Of a stretch of DNA of 64,000 bases, positions 46,467-59,181 are shown in pieces. The DNA is from Rhizophagus irregularis (Eukaryota; Glomeromycota; Glomeromycetes; Glomerales; Glomeraceae). Each line of letters begins with the position of its first letter. The first letter of the stretch is position 1. A program made the translations under genes and the position numbers. Below the pieces are notes generated by a model, which was given only the letters and a program-made list of their open reading frames with translations, was not told where the DNA came from and did no database searches. The stretch is from NCBI RefSeq assembly GCF_026210795.1, contig NC_089444.1:1354501-1418500 (forward strand). Direction: 5' to 3'.

Positions 46467-47590
46467 GTGCGACATAAAAAACCTATATTATCCCCCGATT
46501 GTTTTTTCACAGAAAAAATTTTAATCTACAGTCTTACTCCGAACGTAACACATAATTCCGAGCCAAAAAGCATCATGTATGTAACCAAACACACTTCCAC
46601 CTCCGTTACAGCAATTAGAAATGAGTCGGTCACGCTAGTGGAGGAAATAAAAAATAATATAAACCGGTTGAACTTATCTCGTTCTTTGCAGGGACAGGAC
46701 TTGGAACTTAATGAGAAGGTTCTCGAAATTTTAGAAACTCCTCAAGACGAGCATGGAGGAGTTTCTTAGTTGTGGAATACCTGGTGACCCTGCGAAGAGG
46801 CTTTCGGAATTTGCCAAGGAGTGTAGGAGAAGTTGTTGAAGGCCTTCTTCTCGTCCAAAAGCTTGAGTGAAGTAGCGAAATATAGCATTGGCGGTAACGG
46901 TATAGACGCAATTCGCCAATTTCTCCTAGTAAGTTTTAAGTGCAGTTATTCTTGTCTTGGACTAAGCTAACCCTTTTTTCCATTCCGCGCTCTAAGGAAC
47001 CTATCCGTTCAAAGACGATAACGAGGAGTTGCAACAATATGTAAGGGAAATAAAGTGCAGGTTGGGAAATATGGGGACTTGCTGATAGTAACAAGGTGGA
47101 TATAGGTCATTCTCCATTCTTCGCTCCATATCGTCAAAAGAATAACCAATAAAGAGCTCTAGCTTGAAGTTGTTGGCGAAGAAAGTACTGGTCGGTTGAC
47201 TATGCAACCAAGGTCCTCGAGGAATTTTATTTACATCACGGAAGGAAAGCTACGTCAAGTAGCCATGTGCTTTGTTTAGGATTTGGTCCAAACGTCCAAT
47301 GCGAAAGTGCATTAGAAAGTGTAAGTCGGGTGTGAAGATGACTTCGATTATATTTATGAAATCGTTACAACGGTCACGGATTAGTATTTTAACTTATATA
47401 CTTCAGATGGAATTTCATGCTTGACGAGCAAAGATCCTCTCAACATCCGGTTTTCTGATTCCGTTTTAAAGGAAGTGTTTGGAAGTAAAGAAGTTGTATA
47501 AAAACGTGAAACGGGTGATGGAGATCATTGTTGGGTTATTGAAAAATAGGGTAGGAGCTGAGGCAACGGGTTCAAGGGTATTTCGAAAGA
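46467..47590 (+). pseudogene. Decayed gene with restriction-nuclease-like C-terminal block
   Basis: The first 100 codons are open (MRHKKPILSPDCFFTEK, with IKNNINRLNLSRSLQGQDLE and EKVLEILETPQDEHG), then frames shift. Later blocks read MEEFLSCGIPGDPAKRLSEF, VAKYSIGGNGIDAIRQFL, EVVGEESTGR, IYITEGKLRQVAM, DDFDYIYEIVTTVTD and YTSDGISC with KDPLNIRFSDSVLK. From memory these resemble the C-terminal half of a large mycorrhizal-fungus family (Crinkler-associated or similar) that carries a GRVDYA...ITEGK motif, reminiscent of PD-(D/E)XK nucleases. Here the Asp is lost through a 1-nt deletion (about 47,192) and a stop follows TVTD. Family assignment is tentative. Confidence 0.45.
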
Positions 47591-47879
47591 TTAATCATGT
47601 ACATTAGCGTAGAAACGTCATCATGTACTGTATCACTTCGATCATATTAATAAAATAACTCTTTTATTCTAGTCATTTACTGCATAATACATTCACTATA
47701 TAGCACAAAAAAAAAAATTCTGAAGATAAAAAATGGGCATTCCTATTCACTTTTACGATGTACTACTTTAACAATAAGATTAGATGCAGATGTAAACTTT
47801 ATTTATTAATTAGTTTGTAAAATAAAAAGAGTAAACCATGATTTATACGAAGTTGTAATAACCACATTTCAGAGCCTCA

Positions 47880-49092
47880 AGCTTTTAGCTTTTTCAAATT
47901 GAGCTTCTAAAGCGATTCGCTGGATCCGGTACAAGTCAATAATAAAATTGGTACCAATTATGTTTGCAGTAGAAGGAATTGCTGGAGTATATGCAAGTGG
48001 GGTAGAAGACAATGGGTCCCAAATAAATCACTTATAGGAATAATGATTTGAAAAGCTGGCAAGTTTGGCGCATTGTAACCGGGAGAATCATTGACAGGAA
48101 CACGTGAATTTTTTGTAATGTTCCCGAAATCCCACCGTTGTGCTGGCATTCCTTGACGGTAAAGTTTGGCCTAATATTTAAAAAACAGACCAATCAGATA
48201 TGAAACTACATATTTAACTTGTATTATTGAACAGTAAGTAAGATATACCGTCATTGTTCTATAAAAATAACCAGTTGTGGGTTTCTCGTATGTTTAGTCT
48301 TGGATCTAAAATCTTGATACTAATGGCAGCACGGACATATTGTTCTTACATCCAAGATAAGCACTTTTGTTTCAATTCACCAACACTTTGGCCCAAAGCT
48401 ACTTCACACATTATCCGTGCATGAGGCATATAAAACAAAATACTATTTAATAAACATCAAATTGAATATACACATGTATCACTGGGAGGACGAGATATTA
48501 CAGCGGAAATGGCAGGTCTTGGAACAAATGCTATATCTGGTCTAACAACATCATCAGGAGCTGCTTCAATCCCATTTCCACCGGGCTTATAGTAAACTAT
48601 ATGAAAAGACTTTAAGGATATTGAAAATTCAATAAAAAGAAGCAAACTAGAATGGATTCTCTTACGAATTTGTCCAGAGACACTTATTGGGGCACCATCA
48701 ACAACGTCATTATTAGGAACTTTGAAAAAATCTTGAAGTCGGCTAACAACATACATATTCATATACAGCTGAGGCCATACCAATTATGTACGCTTTGCCA
48801 GCATTATTGTCACCGTTTAATCAAACCGAAACTTGTATCCACTTGATCCGTAATGATGATGGAAGGTGTTATAATCTTTGATAGTTACTTTTGAGCCTAT
48901 TTTGAAAAACAAATTGCATTCCATACAAAGTCAACATTAAGTGGTACTTAATTAATAAAGTAATACACTCATACACCCACCCACCTGCTTTCTGGTACCG
49001 AGTTTTTTGGTAATTTTGGATAGTTATGTAAAAACTCATCAAGTCTATCAAAAATCCTTGCCCACCAAATATCGTCTGAAGTACGAAACATC
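47880..49092 (-). pseudogene. Decayed multi-exon gene of unknown function
   Basis: Minus-strand blocks read MFRTSDDIWWARIFDRLDEF (from about 49,092) and HNYPKLPKNSVPES, then GSKVTIKDYNTFHHHYG, YMNMYVVSRLQDFFKVPNND, DGAPISVSGQIRKRIHS, YKPGGNGIEAAPDDVVRPD, QGMPAQRWDFGNITKNSRVP, and finally a shifted block IIGTNFIIDLYRIQRIALEA ending near 47,880. Introns with GT..AG ends can be placed between some blocks, but a stop (FRFD*TVTI) and frameshifts intervene. I do not recognise the family. Confidence 0.45.
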
Positions 49093-52000
49093 TTTAAAGG
49101 AAAAGGGGAAATATAGAGAATAATTGATTGATCAATTTTAAGAAAAAAAAGAGAATATAGAATAATTAGTACGTCAATTTAAGAGAAAATACTGAATGAT
49201 AATTTATGCACCATTAGTGGACTAAATCGGACCTGGTATTTATTGGATTGGGTAAAAATAACGGTCGCTGAACAGGTCTTTGAGGATGTAGGTGGGATTG
49301 TTGAAAGGATAGGTATTTATTAATAAAGAATCGCAACTAAGAGGCGTTGCGCGAGTAAAATTAGGCGGGCATAACTAATCTTCGTCATGTATCAGAGATG
49401 ATGTGATTACAGTGAAAAAAAAAGTAAAAAAAAGTTGATTTATCAGTAAAATATGCGAAAAGATTTTATCAAGGTAATAAGGAAACGCTTATCAACATCA
49501 TCACAATTATTTGTATGACAATTATTGACAAATATTCGAAAAGGGGGAAATTTTAAATCTCTTAAATAATTGTTTTTAATTGTTATAATTGTTAAATAAA
49601 AATGGAAATATTAATAATCGCTTTTTATTTATTTTGTTATTGTAATACAGTTAGTAATTTAATTTTTTTATCGATAAATAATTTTTAATAACAAAGATCA
49701 CGCGATTGCGATTAATTTTTTCGCATAATTTTACCAATAAAACTATTAACAGTTAATAGATCACGCGGTTACGATTTTTACTATTATTCTTTCTCATTTA
49801 CTATTAATAGATCGCCTATTATCATTAATTTGATTGTGAAAATCGGATCAGAACAAAGCTGTATTACCTTTTAAGTAAAACAAGCTATTAGAATACATCA
49901 CGGTAAATCGTATTCTTTCATGATTGCTCGTAACACGGATTGTTCGTAATCAAATCTTACCACATTAAAAATTTCTTTTGAGCACAATAATGAGTATTTT
50001 TATTTGATATAGGGGATCATGCTGGAATGTAACGAGGCAAAATCAAAGGATGCTTTTTTTTAAATACCTTTATTGAAAAAAAAAGGAAAACCAATACAAA
50101 TTTAAATTAATTAAAAAAAAAAAATCGGCGTAATGGCGTAAATACATCAAGTCATTGATCATAAAATTTGGTCTTATAAATTTGAAATTAGATGGGACTA
50201 AACTGCGTAAGTCAATCATTTTGATAATGTGAATTAGTAAATTTTTCGTTGATTCCCATTTCACTTTTCAAATTTTAACATTAAATAACGAAATTTCATT
50301 ATTATTATTTTTGAAGCAATTAAAAAACTTCTATTATTGAAGTGTCCTTTTATTGTTCCGGTTGCAGATAAGATTAATAAGAACTAATATAAAGTTATTG
50401 CGTTTTAATAAAAATTCTTATAAATATTTAATATTTATTACTGAAAATTTTTTAAATGGTAATTTATGTGAGAAAATTTACTAAAATATGTTCAAAAAAA
50501 ATCATTTTTACGCATTGCGCAGGATTAAAAAAAAAAAGAAAAATCTAATTCGAAACATTTTTAAGGATTAAGGGGATATACAGTATGTTAATACCAAAAC
50601 ATCATAAATACATGACCACAAAATCGTCCATTTTTACCGTATATTCTAATTTAAATGACGTTTTAAGATTACTACGACATTAAAAATTTTCTTGAGAAAA
50701 ACAATTTCAAAAAAGAAAACCTGTACAAACTTTAATAATTTAAATTATACAATACAGCTATCTAAAAATAATTTTTATTATATTAGAAAAAAAGGGGTTT
50801 AATAATCTTTTTTAAACAAATTGAATGTTTACTTCCGACTATACCTAAAACGGTTCAGAAATCTTATTAATAGAGTCCTAATTGTTTGATTAAAACACTA
50901 AAAGGCTTGTTGGCTGCCGTTCATATTAAAAGAAAATGCGAGAGCAAGGTCTAGGATCCGCTTCTCTGATTAGCAAATTATTAATAAAGTTTCACCAAAT
51001 TCGGCTAAGTTTTCAAAAATTTTCAAAATCTATTTTAAAAAAAATGTTAACTATTTTAATTTTTGTAGAATTCACTCGCTAACGTTAAATTTAGGCTTTG
51101 AATGCAGACTAGTTTGGACGGAATGTATGTAAGATGTTACATTCTGATGTATAAATAGAATTATATTAATACTTAATAATGTATAGTTAGTGTTGCAATG
51201 TAATATAGCATTATTTATTTTATTAAATATATATAATTAAAGTATGTTTACAACGTTGTAAATAAATAATTGTATATTGACTGTATATTCGCAATAGTGA
51301 AATGGGTATAGTGAATTCGTTGTTGCAGTAAATTAAAAAAGCATAGTGGCGATACATTTTCTCACTTTTACAATGCGTCGTATGACGTTCAATAAAACAA
51401 CGGCTTAACACGTGATTTTGGCGTAGTACAACGTTGTTTAAAAATATGATGTTTCTGCAATGAATTTAATAATGTAATAATGTGAACTCTTAAAACTTCA
51501 AAGATTATTAAAATTAATTTTAACCCTTACAATTTAAGGGATAGTTAAATAAATTATAATGTTTAAAAGCTCACTAACTTGTACTTAATTACCCTAGTTG
51601 ATAAGATAATTAAGATTTTTTTTCAATTAAATTGAACGCTGGATAAATAGTTTGATTTTCAAATTCATAAAAATCAAAAAAAATTAATATTTTTACAATA
51701 TTTTATAATTAATTAATTAAAGAAATTGTTGATTTAATAATAGACTATTATAACTGAATCCATATCCAGAATTCTCTAAATAATCACCAGATTTTTGAAT
51801 AAAGATTTTAATTCAAATGATTTAGTTAAATTAATAATTTATTCAAGTAAAATGAGTATCAAAAGAATAATAATAAATGAAATGAACAAATTCTAATACA
51901 TTTAATCGTTCAAATACTTTTCCCAAGTTGGTTATAAGTTTAAGATTGACGTAATATAAAATAATAAGAAATAATTATAAAATATTTTATAATTTAATTA

Positions 52001-52318
52001 ATAAAAATATTTTGTAGTATTTTTTTTTGACAACATGGCAACATTCTAATGTTTAACAATTAAATGAAAAAACTATGGCAAGCCGAGTTGGACTAAACTA
52101 TCAGGCATTGGGCGGGTGAAAAATCAAGCATGGATTGACAAAATGTTACACCGTGTCTGATATTTGACCTGTATTACCTGTTATTAAATCTAATCTACAA
52201 TTTTGCCGGACTGAGAGATATCTACAAAATCCGCAGATTCCGCAGTAAAATGCACATGACTGTACCGCGAGTAAGGATATACTCATTTACAAATACAAAC
52301 AATTGTTTTCTACGACGA
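49093..52318. other. Long AT-rich region without supported genes
   Basis: About 3.2 kb without a recognisable gene. Frames at 50,070-50,264 and 51,223-51,411 are short and featureless. Several stretches repeat phrases such as ATCACGCGATTGCGATTA (49,697-49,715) and ATCACGCGGTTACGATTT (49,760-49,778), but no element ends could be paired. Confidence 0.35.
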
Positions 52319-54806
52319 TTATTCAGCTTCTGGGGTAATAACCGAAATTCAATAATTAATTTAACTAGTTTTAATACGTTTTCCTACTTTAAAAATTTTA
52401 GATTTGGTTAAAATAAAATATACATACAAAAAATCAAAATATACACCGACAAAGATTGATATTTACCACTATTGTCATCGGTTTCAAGATTTAATTCTTC
52501 AATGTTTCGCTTTTTAAAAGAGCTTGAAGTACTTTGAATTTTTAAACTTAAATTTTGTGATGATGAACTAAATAATAAATTAGTGTCAATTAATTAATTA
52601 GTAAACATCGTACTACCATTTACAATGAAAATACCTTTCAATGTCTATATCAAGCTCTTGTTCTTCCGAAACATAAATATAATTAGAATCTAAAGAAGAT
52701 AACGTGTGTTTTAACTTTTAAGATTAAGTAGTATTTTTATTTACAATAAATATTTTTTTACCTTTTTTATTACCAATTGAAATTGATGATGAATTTGTGG
52801 ATAAACATTTAGAAATTAAAGCGCTTAGTGGCCTACTTATATAAATGGCTTCTGAATGTCGTTTTTCAGCAAATTCTGGTCCAAGCTTCTTTGATTGTAT
52901 AAGTTCCATTCTTTTTGTTTCAGCTTGAATAAATTCTGCTTTATTTTTACTTTTAAAAGTCCATCTACCAAAAGTTAAACGAATATCTTTTATAGAAGGT
53001 CTTTTTGTTGGATCAGGATTCCAACAACTTTTCATTAAATTAGCATAACATTCTGGTGTATCTTCTGTAATTTTGGGTCGTTCACCATCAAGAATGTTAT
53101 AAATAAGATTATGATCATGTTTAACATTATCAAAAGGTTTACAACCTGTTGTAAGTTCCCACATAACCATACCCAAACTATAGATATCAGATTTTTTAGA
53201 AAATGAAGACCCCTTAAATATTTCCGGTGCAATATAAGGTATAATTCCATATATCTCATTATTTGATGATTCATTATTTATTTCTTGTGATAATCCTAGA
53301 TCCCCAATTTTCCATTGATAATTTTTACCTGCACTGATATTTAAATCAAATAACATATTTCCGCTATGAAAATCTCGATGTATGAATTTATTTTTATGAA
53401 TATGTTCAAGTCTATATAAAAAAAGTTAATATAGTAACTTAAATTAAGAATATAATGAATACATTTTAAAATATACATACCCCTCTGAAATTTGCCACAA
53501 TATACGTAGTTTTTGATAATTCCATGTAATATTTGTAAATTCCTTTTGTAAATATTTATGTAAATCTCCTTCTGTTGCATATTTCATAACTAATACATAA
53601 TCCCCTAATTCAGGATCTTTTGTAAAGCCATAAATTTTAATTATATGATTATGAAAATTTCTACTATAACAATGCTGACTTGATTTTAACTATTAAATTT
53701 AAAAAGTTTAATTAAAAAATCAAATATTAAATTAAGTTAATAAAAATTATTCAAGAAAATATGTAAAAGTAGTAATTCACCTCATTTAAGAAATATTTAT
53801 TATTATTTTTAGAATTTTCAAATCTTTTTAAAATGACTGTTTCATTATTACTTAACCAAGTTGCTTTATATATAATACCATATCCTCCTTTTGTCATTTC
53901 TTTTACATCTTTAAATTGAGAATATGGTATCCACCTAATTGGTATTATAATATTTTTTCCAAACAAAGCATCTAATATGTCCACATGCATATAATATTTA
54001 TCAAGTTTATTTACAATATTTTCAAACTTAGCTAAGTTATCACATAAAATAATATTATTTAAAAGAGAATCATCTAGACAACTGATAAATGATATTCTTT
54101 TACATTTTTTACATTGAGTTTGACTTGTAGGACCAAAAATAATATTTGTTGTTAAACAATATCTGCATCCAACATAAAATATATAACAATTTGAACAATA
54201 CTTTTGACAGTCTGATGTAAATATTAATGTTGAATAACAGGCATCACACTTATAAGCAGTATGCCACCGTGGTATGTAAAAAATTGAAATTTCTTTTTTA
54301 ACCAAAGATGATTCTATACGTTCAGTAAAAATTAAATAACAATCTGAACAAAATATTAATTCTTTTGTAATATATGTTTCTCGATGTAATAATGATTTCC
54401 CACATAATTTACAATATTTTTCACTTTTATACACTTTATCATATTTACTGCCAAAAGTTGAATGATCGTCTAATATTTGTTTAAATGATAAAATTTTCAA
54501 GTCTCCACAGCATTCTTGAATACTTTGTGGTACTTTTGTCTTATTTATTTCATGATCACTACATTCTAAGTCTACTAATACGTCCAAATACATATTATAA
54601 TCAGTTGTATCGTTAATATAACTTGATAAACATTTTTTACATTATTTTTGGTTATAACTTAGAAGTGGTTGAATGTATTTTTCTCCACAACAGATACAAT
54701 TTTCATCACCCTCATTAAAAGAAATAAATTTAATCGGTATAGGACTAGATTTTAATCTTGGTGTTGGGTCAAAAGAATTTTCGTCGATTGTATTTACAGG
54801 CTCCAT
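52319..54806 (-). pseudogene. TKL-like protein kinase with an early nonsense codon
   Basis: Exons 54,806-53,781, 53,689-53,481, 53,411-52,762, 52,689-52,635, 52,567-52,467 and 52,329-52,319 join in phase to 683 codons, broken only by TAA at codon 55 (54,644-54,642), where SYNQK*CKKC would expect an aromatic residue. Translation could restart at Met 54,593. The N-terminal half carries many CxxC pairs (CICC, CKLCGKSL, CSDC, CKKCK), probably zinc-binding. The kinase shows GGYGIIYKA (307), VILK (Lys 327), a canonical HRDFH (Asp 425), GDLG (Asp 449), APEIFKG and SDIYSLGMVMWE. A TATATAAAAA motif lies about 50 bp upstream. It may be a pseudogene, a recent null allele, or a gene using the internal start. 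Confidence 0.75.
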
Positions 54807-56944
54807 TTTGTTATATTAATTAATAAATGTAACAATAACGATAAGAATTTGGAAGTTTTTATATACATATCAGAATGATACATTATTAAATAACTTTCCA
54901 TTTGGAATTTTAGAAAGCCCGTTTTAAATTTAAAAGTACTACTCTATCGAAGAGCAAATATGCATAATGATATGTAATTGATGTATCGGCTTTATTATTT
55001 TACTTGATTAGTTGAGAAGCATATGATCAACTAGCAGAATTATCTTTTAATTATTGGCGAAAAATAATTTTGTACGACCAACCTTCTGTTAGTGATACGG
55101 AAGTATTCCTTGATCGTCTCATGGGATTTTAGAATTATTATGGAAAGTCCGTTTTAAATTTAGATGTAATAATGTAATTGATGCATTGGCTTTATTATTT
55201 TAGTTGAGACGCATGTGATAAACTAGCAGAAATATTTTTTTATTATTGGAGTAATTATTAAACATTTCATCATAAAGGATAATGATGAAACGAAATTAAC
55301 ACAAATTAAGAAAGGGAACAAATAAAAAGTGAAAAAAATTAATATTTGAAAAATGATGATTTTGAATAATAATGAATAAAGAAAAAAAAATCTGTCTAAA
55401 TATAAACAAGTAAACATTTAAAAAAACGGGAACTTCTGACTAATAATTAATAATATACTTATATAATCGCAAAACAAAGTACATTATTTTGTGGTTATCA
55501 ATTTTTATTAAATATATTTATTATTTTATTAATTAAATTTCCAGTTGTTAATCAGATAATATATAATACCTTATTTGGTTAATTACCATTAAGGCAAGCG
55601 GTAATGCTCATGTGTAATAAATGTAATAAATGTCTAAAAAATCTTAATTTTGTTTTTTTTATAATAAGACATAAATGTGCTTTTTTAGACGTTTCTTACA
55701 CACGAACACAAATATAAAACATTTCGTTTTTATGGGGGAAACCGTTTGAATTTTTAAATGTATTAAGTAAGCATGACTAAATGATGATCAACATCCAAAA
55801 AAGGAATCCCGACGTTTGTTGTTTAACGTTAGTCTACTTAAGAAGTGATTAGCCGATCAATCAATGGACCAATAGTTTCGCTGGTACACGTTACACCAAC
55901 CATCATAAAGTTAAATTTATATTGTATCATTTTTTTATGACAAGAAAATCATAAAAACTAGATAATATAAATAAAATATTAAATATTGATAGATAATTTA
56001 ACTAAATTTAAAATTATTGATAATTTATTAATTTAACAATATTATTTTTTTTTTACATTATTGAACAAAAATTTTAATTGTTTTATCATGATTATCATAA
56101 TGAAAATTTATGTTTCTATCGTAATGATCATAATAAAAAATTAATTGTTTAAAATCATTAAAAGATTCTTAATTATCACAATAAAAATAGATCTAGATAA
56201 ATATTTAATTATTATATTGTAATAAAAGAAAAATTGAACAAAAATTTGATTGTTTTATCATGATTTAATTGCCATAATAAATATTGATATTTTTATCATG
56301 ATTATCATAATAAAAAATGGATTTAGATAATTATTAATCACATAATAATAAATAATAAATAATAATGATAATAATAAAATACCTTCTACAATATCATTTG
56401 TTGTGTCATATATAGTCAAATGAGTAAGTTGAAGGATTTGTCAATGGATTAACAAAATATATAGTTTAAGAAAATAAATTTAAAATATTATTTCCTTTTT
56501 AACTGTTGAAATCACTACATTTTTTGAATTACAGAAAGTTACAAAAAAACACACTGAAGGAAAATGGGAAACTTGCGCAATATCTCTGTATCCTAAGTAA
56601 TTAATGATTATGTCACTGGTATAAAATCCGCTATGAAAATTTCAAGAATTACATTTCTAACCAAAAAAGTTGTTTTATAAAGGTTTTTAAATTCATTTCA
56701 ATTTATTTAAAAGGTACTACTTATTTATGTTTTTTGCTTCTAAATATAAAATTTCTAATAATACAAACCTGCATGTATTATGTATGTTCATTTTGTCAGA
56801 CTGTCATTAAATAAAAATACCATTTGCAACTGCATACAATACTTTCAAAAATAATACCCACCATGATTAAGACCATTATACATGACATAAAATTCATAAT
56901 TCTAATAAATAATTTTATAAAAAAAATGGGTTTCATGCACTTTG
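54807..56944. other. AT-rich intergenic with a diverged direct duplication
   Basis: About 54,895-55,060 and 55,130-55,250 share CCGTTTTAAATTTA, GTAATTGATG(T/C)AT, GGCTTTATTATTTTA and AACTAGCAGAA in the same order, so they are two diverged copies of one segment. Around 56,060-56,330 the phrases TTATCATGATTATCATAATA and AAAATTGAACAAAAATTT are reiterated. No gene is seen. Confidence 0.4.
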
Positions 56945-57870
56945 TTTCTTACTATCACTATTTCATTATTTTTTATTTTTTAGATCCTTTAGTCCTTCAA
57001 GTTCTGCAATTACGGTTCAGTTGTTTTCACTTTACGTTTTGTTTTTTACTTATTTTTTTATTTTTTTTATATCTTTCAGTTTTTTTGATTCTATAATTAA
57101 TAAAGGTATATTTTTTATTGTTTATTTATTTTTTTTATTTCATTTCTATCTTATATACTAACTTTGTTTTTTTTTTACTTCATGGTTTTATTTTTACTTG
57201 GTTTCCTATCATTACTATCCAACCTCCTATCATAATCATTTTTTTATTTTTTGTCTCTCATCATTTTTCACCTCCTATTACTTTTCATTATTCTATACTA
57301 TTCATCTCCCATTAATTTCTATTACATCTTTTCATTTTCCATTATCTCTTTCTCTCCTGTTTAATTCCCATCATTTCTTTTTGTCTCTCATCGCTCCTTT
57401 TCGTCTCCCATCACTCCTCTTCATCTTCCCATCACTTCTTTTCGTCTCCCATCATGCCTCTTTATCTTCTCATCACTCTTTTTTGTCTCCCATCACTCCT
57501 TTTCGTCTCCTATCACTCCTTTTCGTCTCCCATCATTCCTTTCATCCCCCATCACTCCTTTTCATCCCCAATACTCCTCTTCATCTTCTCATCACTCCTT
57601 TTCATCTCCCATCACGCCTCTTTATCTCCCATCACACCTCTTTATCTTCTCATCACTCCTTTTCATATCCCATCACTCCTCTTCGTCTCCCATCTGTCTC
57701 CTATCGCTCCTTTTCGTCTCCCATCACTTCTTTTCGTCTCCCATCATTCTTTTTCGTCCCCATCACTCCTCTTCATCTTTTCATCACTCCTTTTCGTCTC
57801 CCATCACCCCTCTTCATCTTCTCATCACTCCTTTTCGTCTCCCATCACTCCTCTTCATCTACCATCATGC
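56945..57870 (+). repeat. Pyrimidine-rich dispersed repeat, copy B
   Basis: This is the second copy of the repeat at 645-1440, without the 183-bp insertion. Its 3' two thirds (about 57,370-57,870) are a degenerate minisatellite of CATCACTCCTTTTCGTCTCC and CATCACTCCTCTTCATCTTC units. The 242- and 145-codon overlapping frames here encode only reiterated Ser-Pro-Leu-Phe-His peptides and are artefacts of the satellite. Confidence 0.75.
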
Positions 57871-59181
57871 CATATTTCTCCTTCTTGTTAAAGGAGAGAT
57901 CAACAATTTGTATATTTATAAATTGAAGTCATTTTTTTTTACAATAACTTTCACTTAAAAGATCTTTTAAAAGTATGTCAAACTCCCCCATGAAAATGAC
58001 CTCTTGTTATTAATAGATAAATATCAATTGTATATATTTTTTTAAACTTAAAAAAAATAAAAAAAATTTTTAATCATTTAATTGTTTGCATAAATATTTT
58101 TTAATCAATCATCTTTCAATCATTTTTTAATCATTTTTTTAATTCTTATAATTTATTTTAATAATTTTTATTTGAAATGACTAGTAGAGATGATGTTTTT
58201 TTTTAGATCTAGTTTATAAAAAAAAGAATTTTTTTTTTAATATTATTGTTTTATGTATTTTCGAATTCTATAACTTTACGCTGGATCTACCGTCTATCGC
58301 TATAAAAAAAAATCATCAAATAAATGGAAACGAAAAAAAAATTTTCAAAAATTTTCAAGTTTTTATGAGAATTTACATTTATTTATTCTATATTATTATA
58401 ATAATAATCAATAGAAAGATTTAATATAATTATTATATAAAAAATTTTTTAAGTTTTTAAACTTTTATTATGATACAAATAATTTTTATAGAGAGAGATA
58501 ACGTAAAATTTTCGCCATCCATAAAAAAAAAATAAAACTGAGCACATTAAATTATCCTATACCAATTGATTTAAATTTCTTTTTTTTTATTTTTGAAAAA
58601 GGTACAGTACATACTTTTAAAATCTTTAATATAAAATAGCTATATAAGAGATACTGTACATGTGAATCAAAATAATTTTATATAACTATTTTGAAATTAA
58701 AACAATTGAAATTTTTATAAGCATTACCTACTTTAATGACGAATTATATTATAACTGAATTTATTCATTAATATGAATTTCCTTCATATAATAATGGTAA
58801 AATATTTCCTTTTAGTTTTATGCAACTATAATACATTTTTTTAAAATTTTTTAACCTAAAATTTTAACATGATTCTAATTATAAGTATAATTGTACTAAA
58901 TAATATTTTTGTGTTGGATGATCGACAAAGCTTTTTTTTTTTGTGAAACAAGTATTTTGTTTGGGATTTATAAAAAAGGAAATTCTTAATAATCTGTGAT
59001 TTTTGTGATCATCAGCTGACTTATTGAACATTTTATTGTTTTGACCTAAATAAAAATGATTTTGTCAATCGCTGCTGTGTAACTGTAATACGTTTTAAAA
59101 GGCGTTTTTTTTTTCTAAAAAAAAAAAAATCTTTTTTTTCTGTCTAAACGTAAAAATTGAAGTCACATTTATTAATCCAAT
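57871..59181. other. AT-rich intergenic sequence
   Basis: Dominated by A- and T-runs, including TTTTTTTTCTAAAAAAAAAAAAA hairpins near 59,108-59,130. A phrase at about 58,705-58,805 (ACTTTAATGACGAATTATATTATAACTGAATT...) recurs near 61,585-61,685, flanking the kinase gene as a diverged direct repeat. No gene is seen. Confidence 0.35.

Noticed and set aside
57198-57926. 242-codon and overlapping 145-codon frames in the pyrimidine-rich repeat
   Set aside because: They encode only reiterated Ser/Leu/Phe/His/Pro from a degenerate CATCACTCC satellite; two frames are open at once, as expected of low-complexity DNA.
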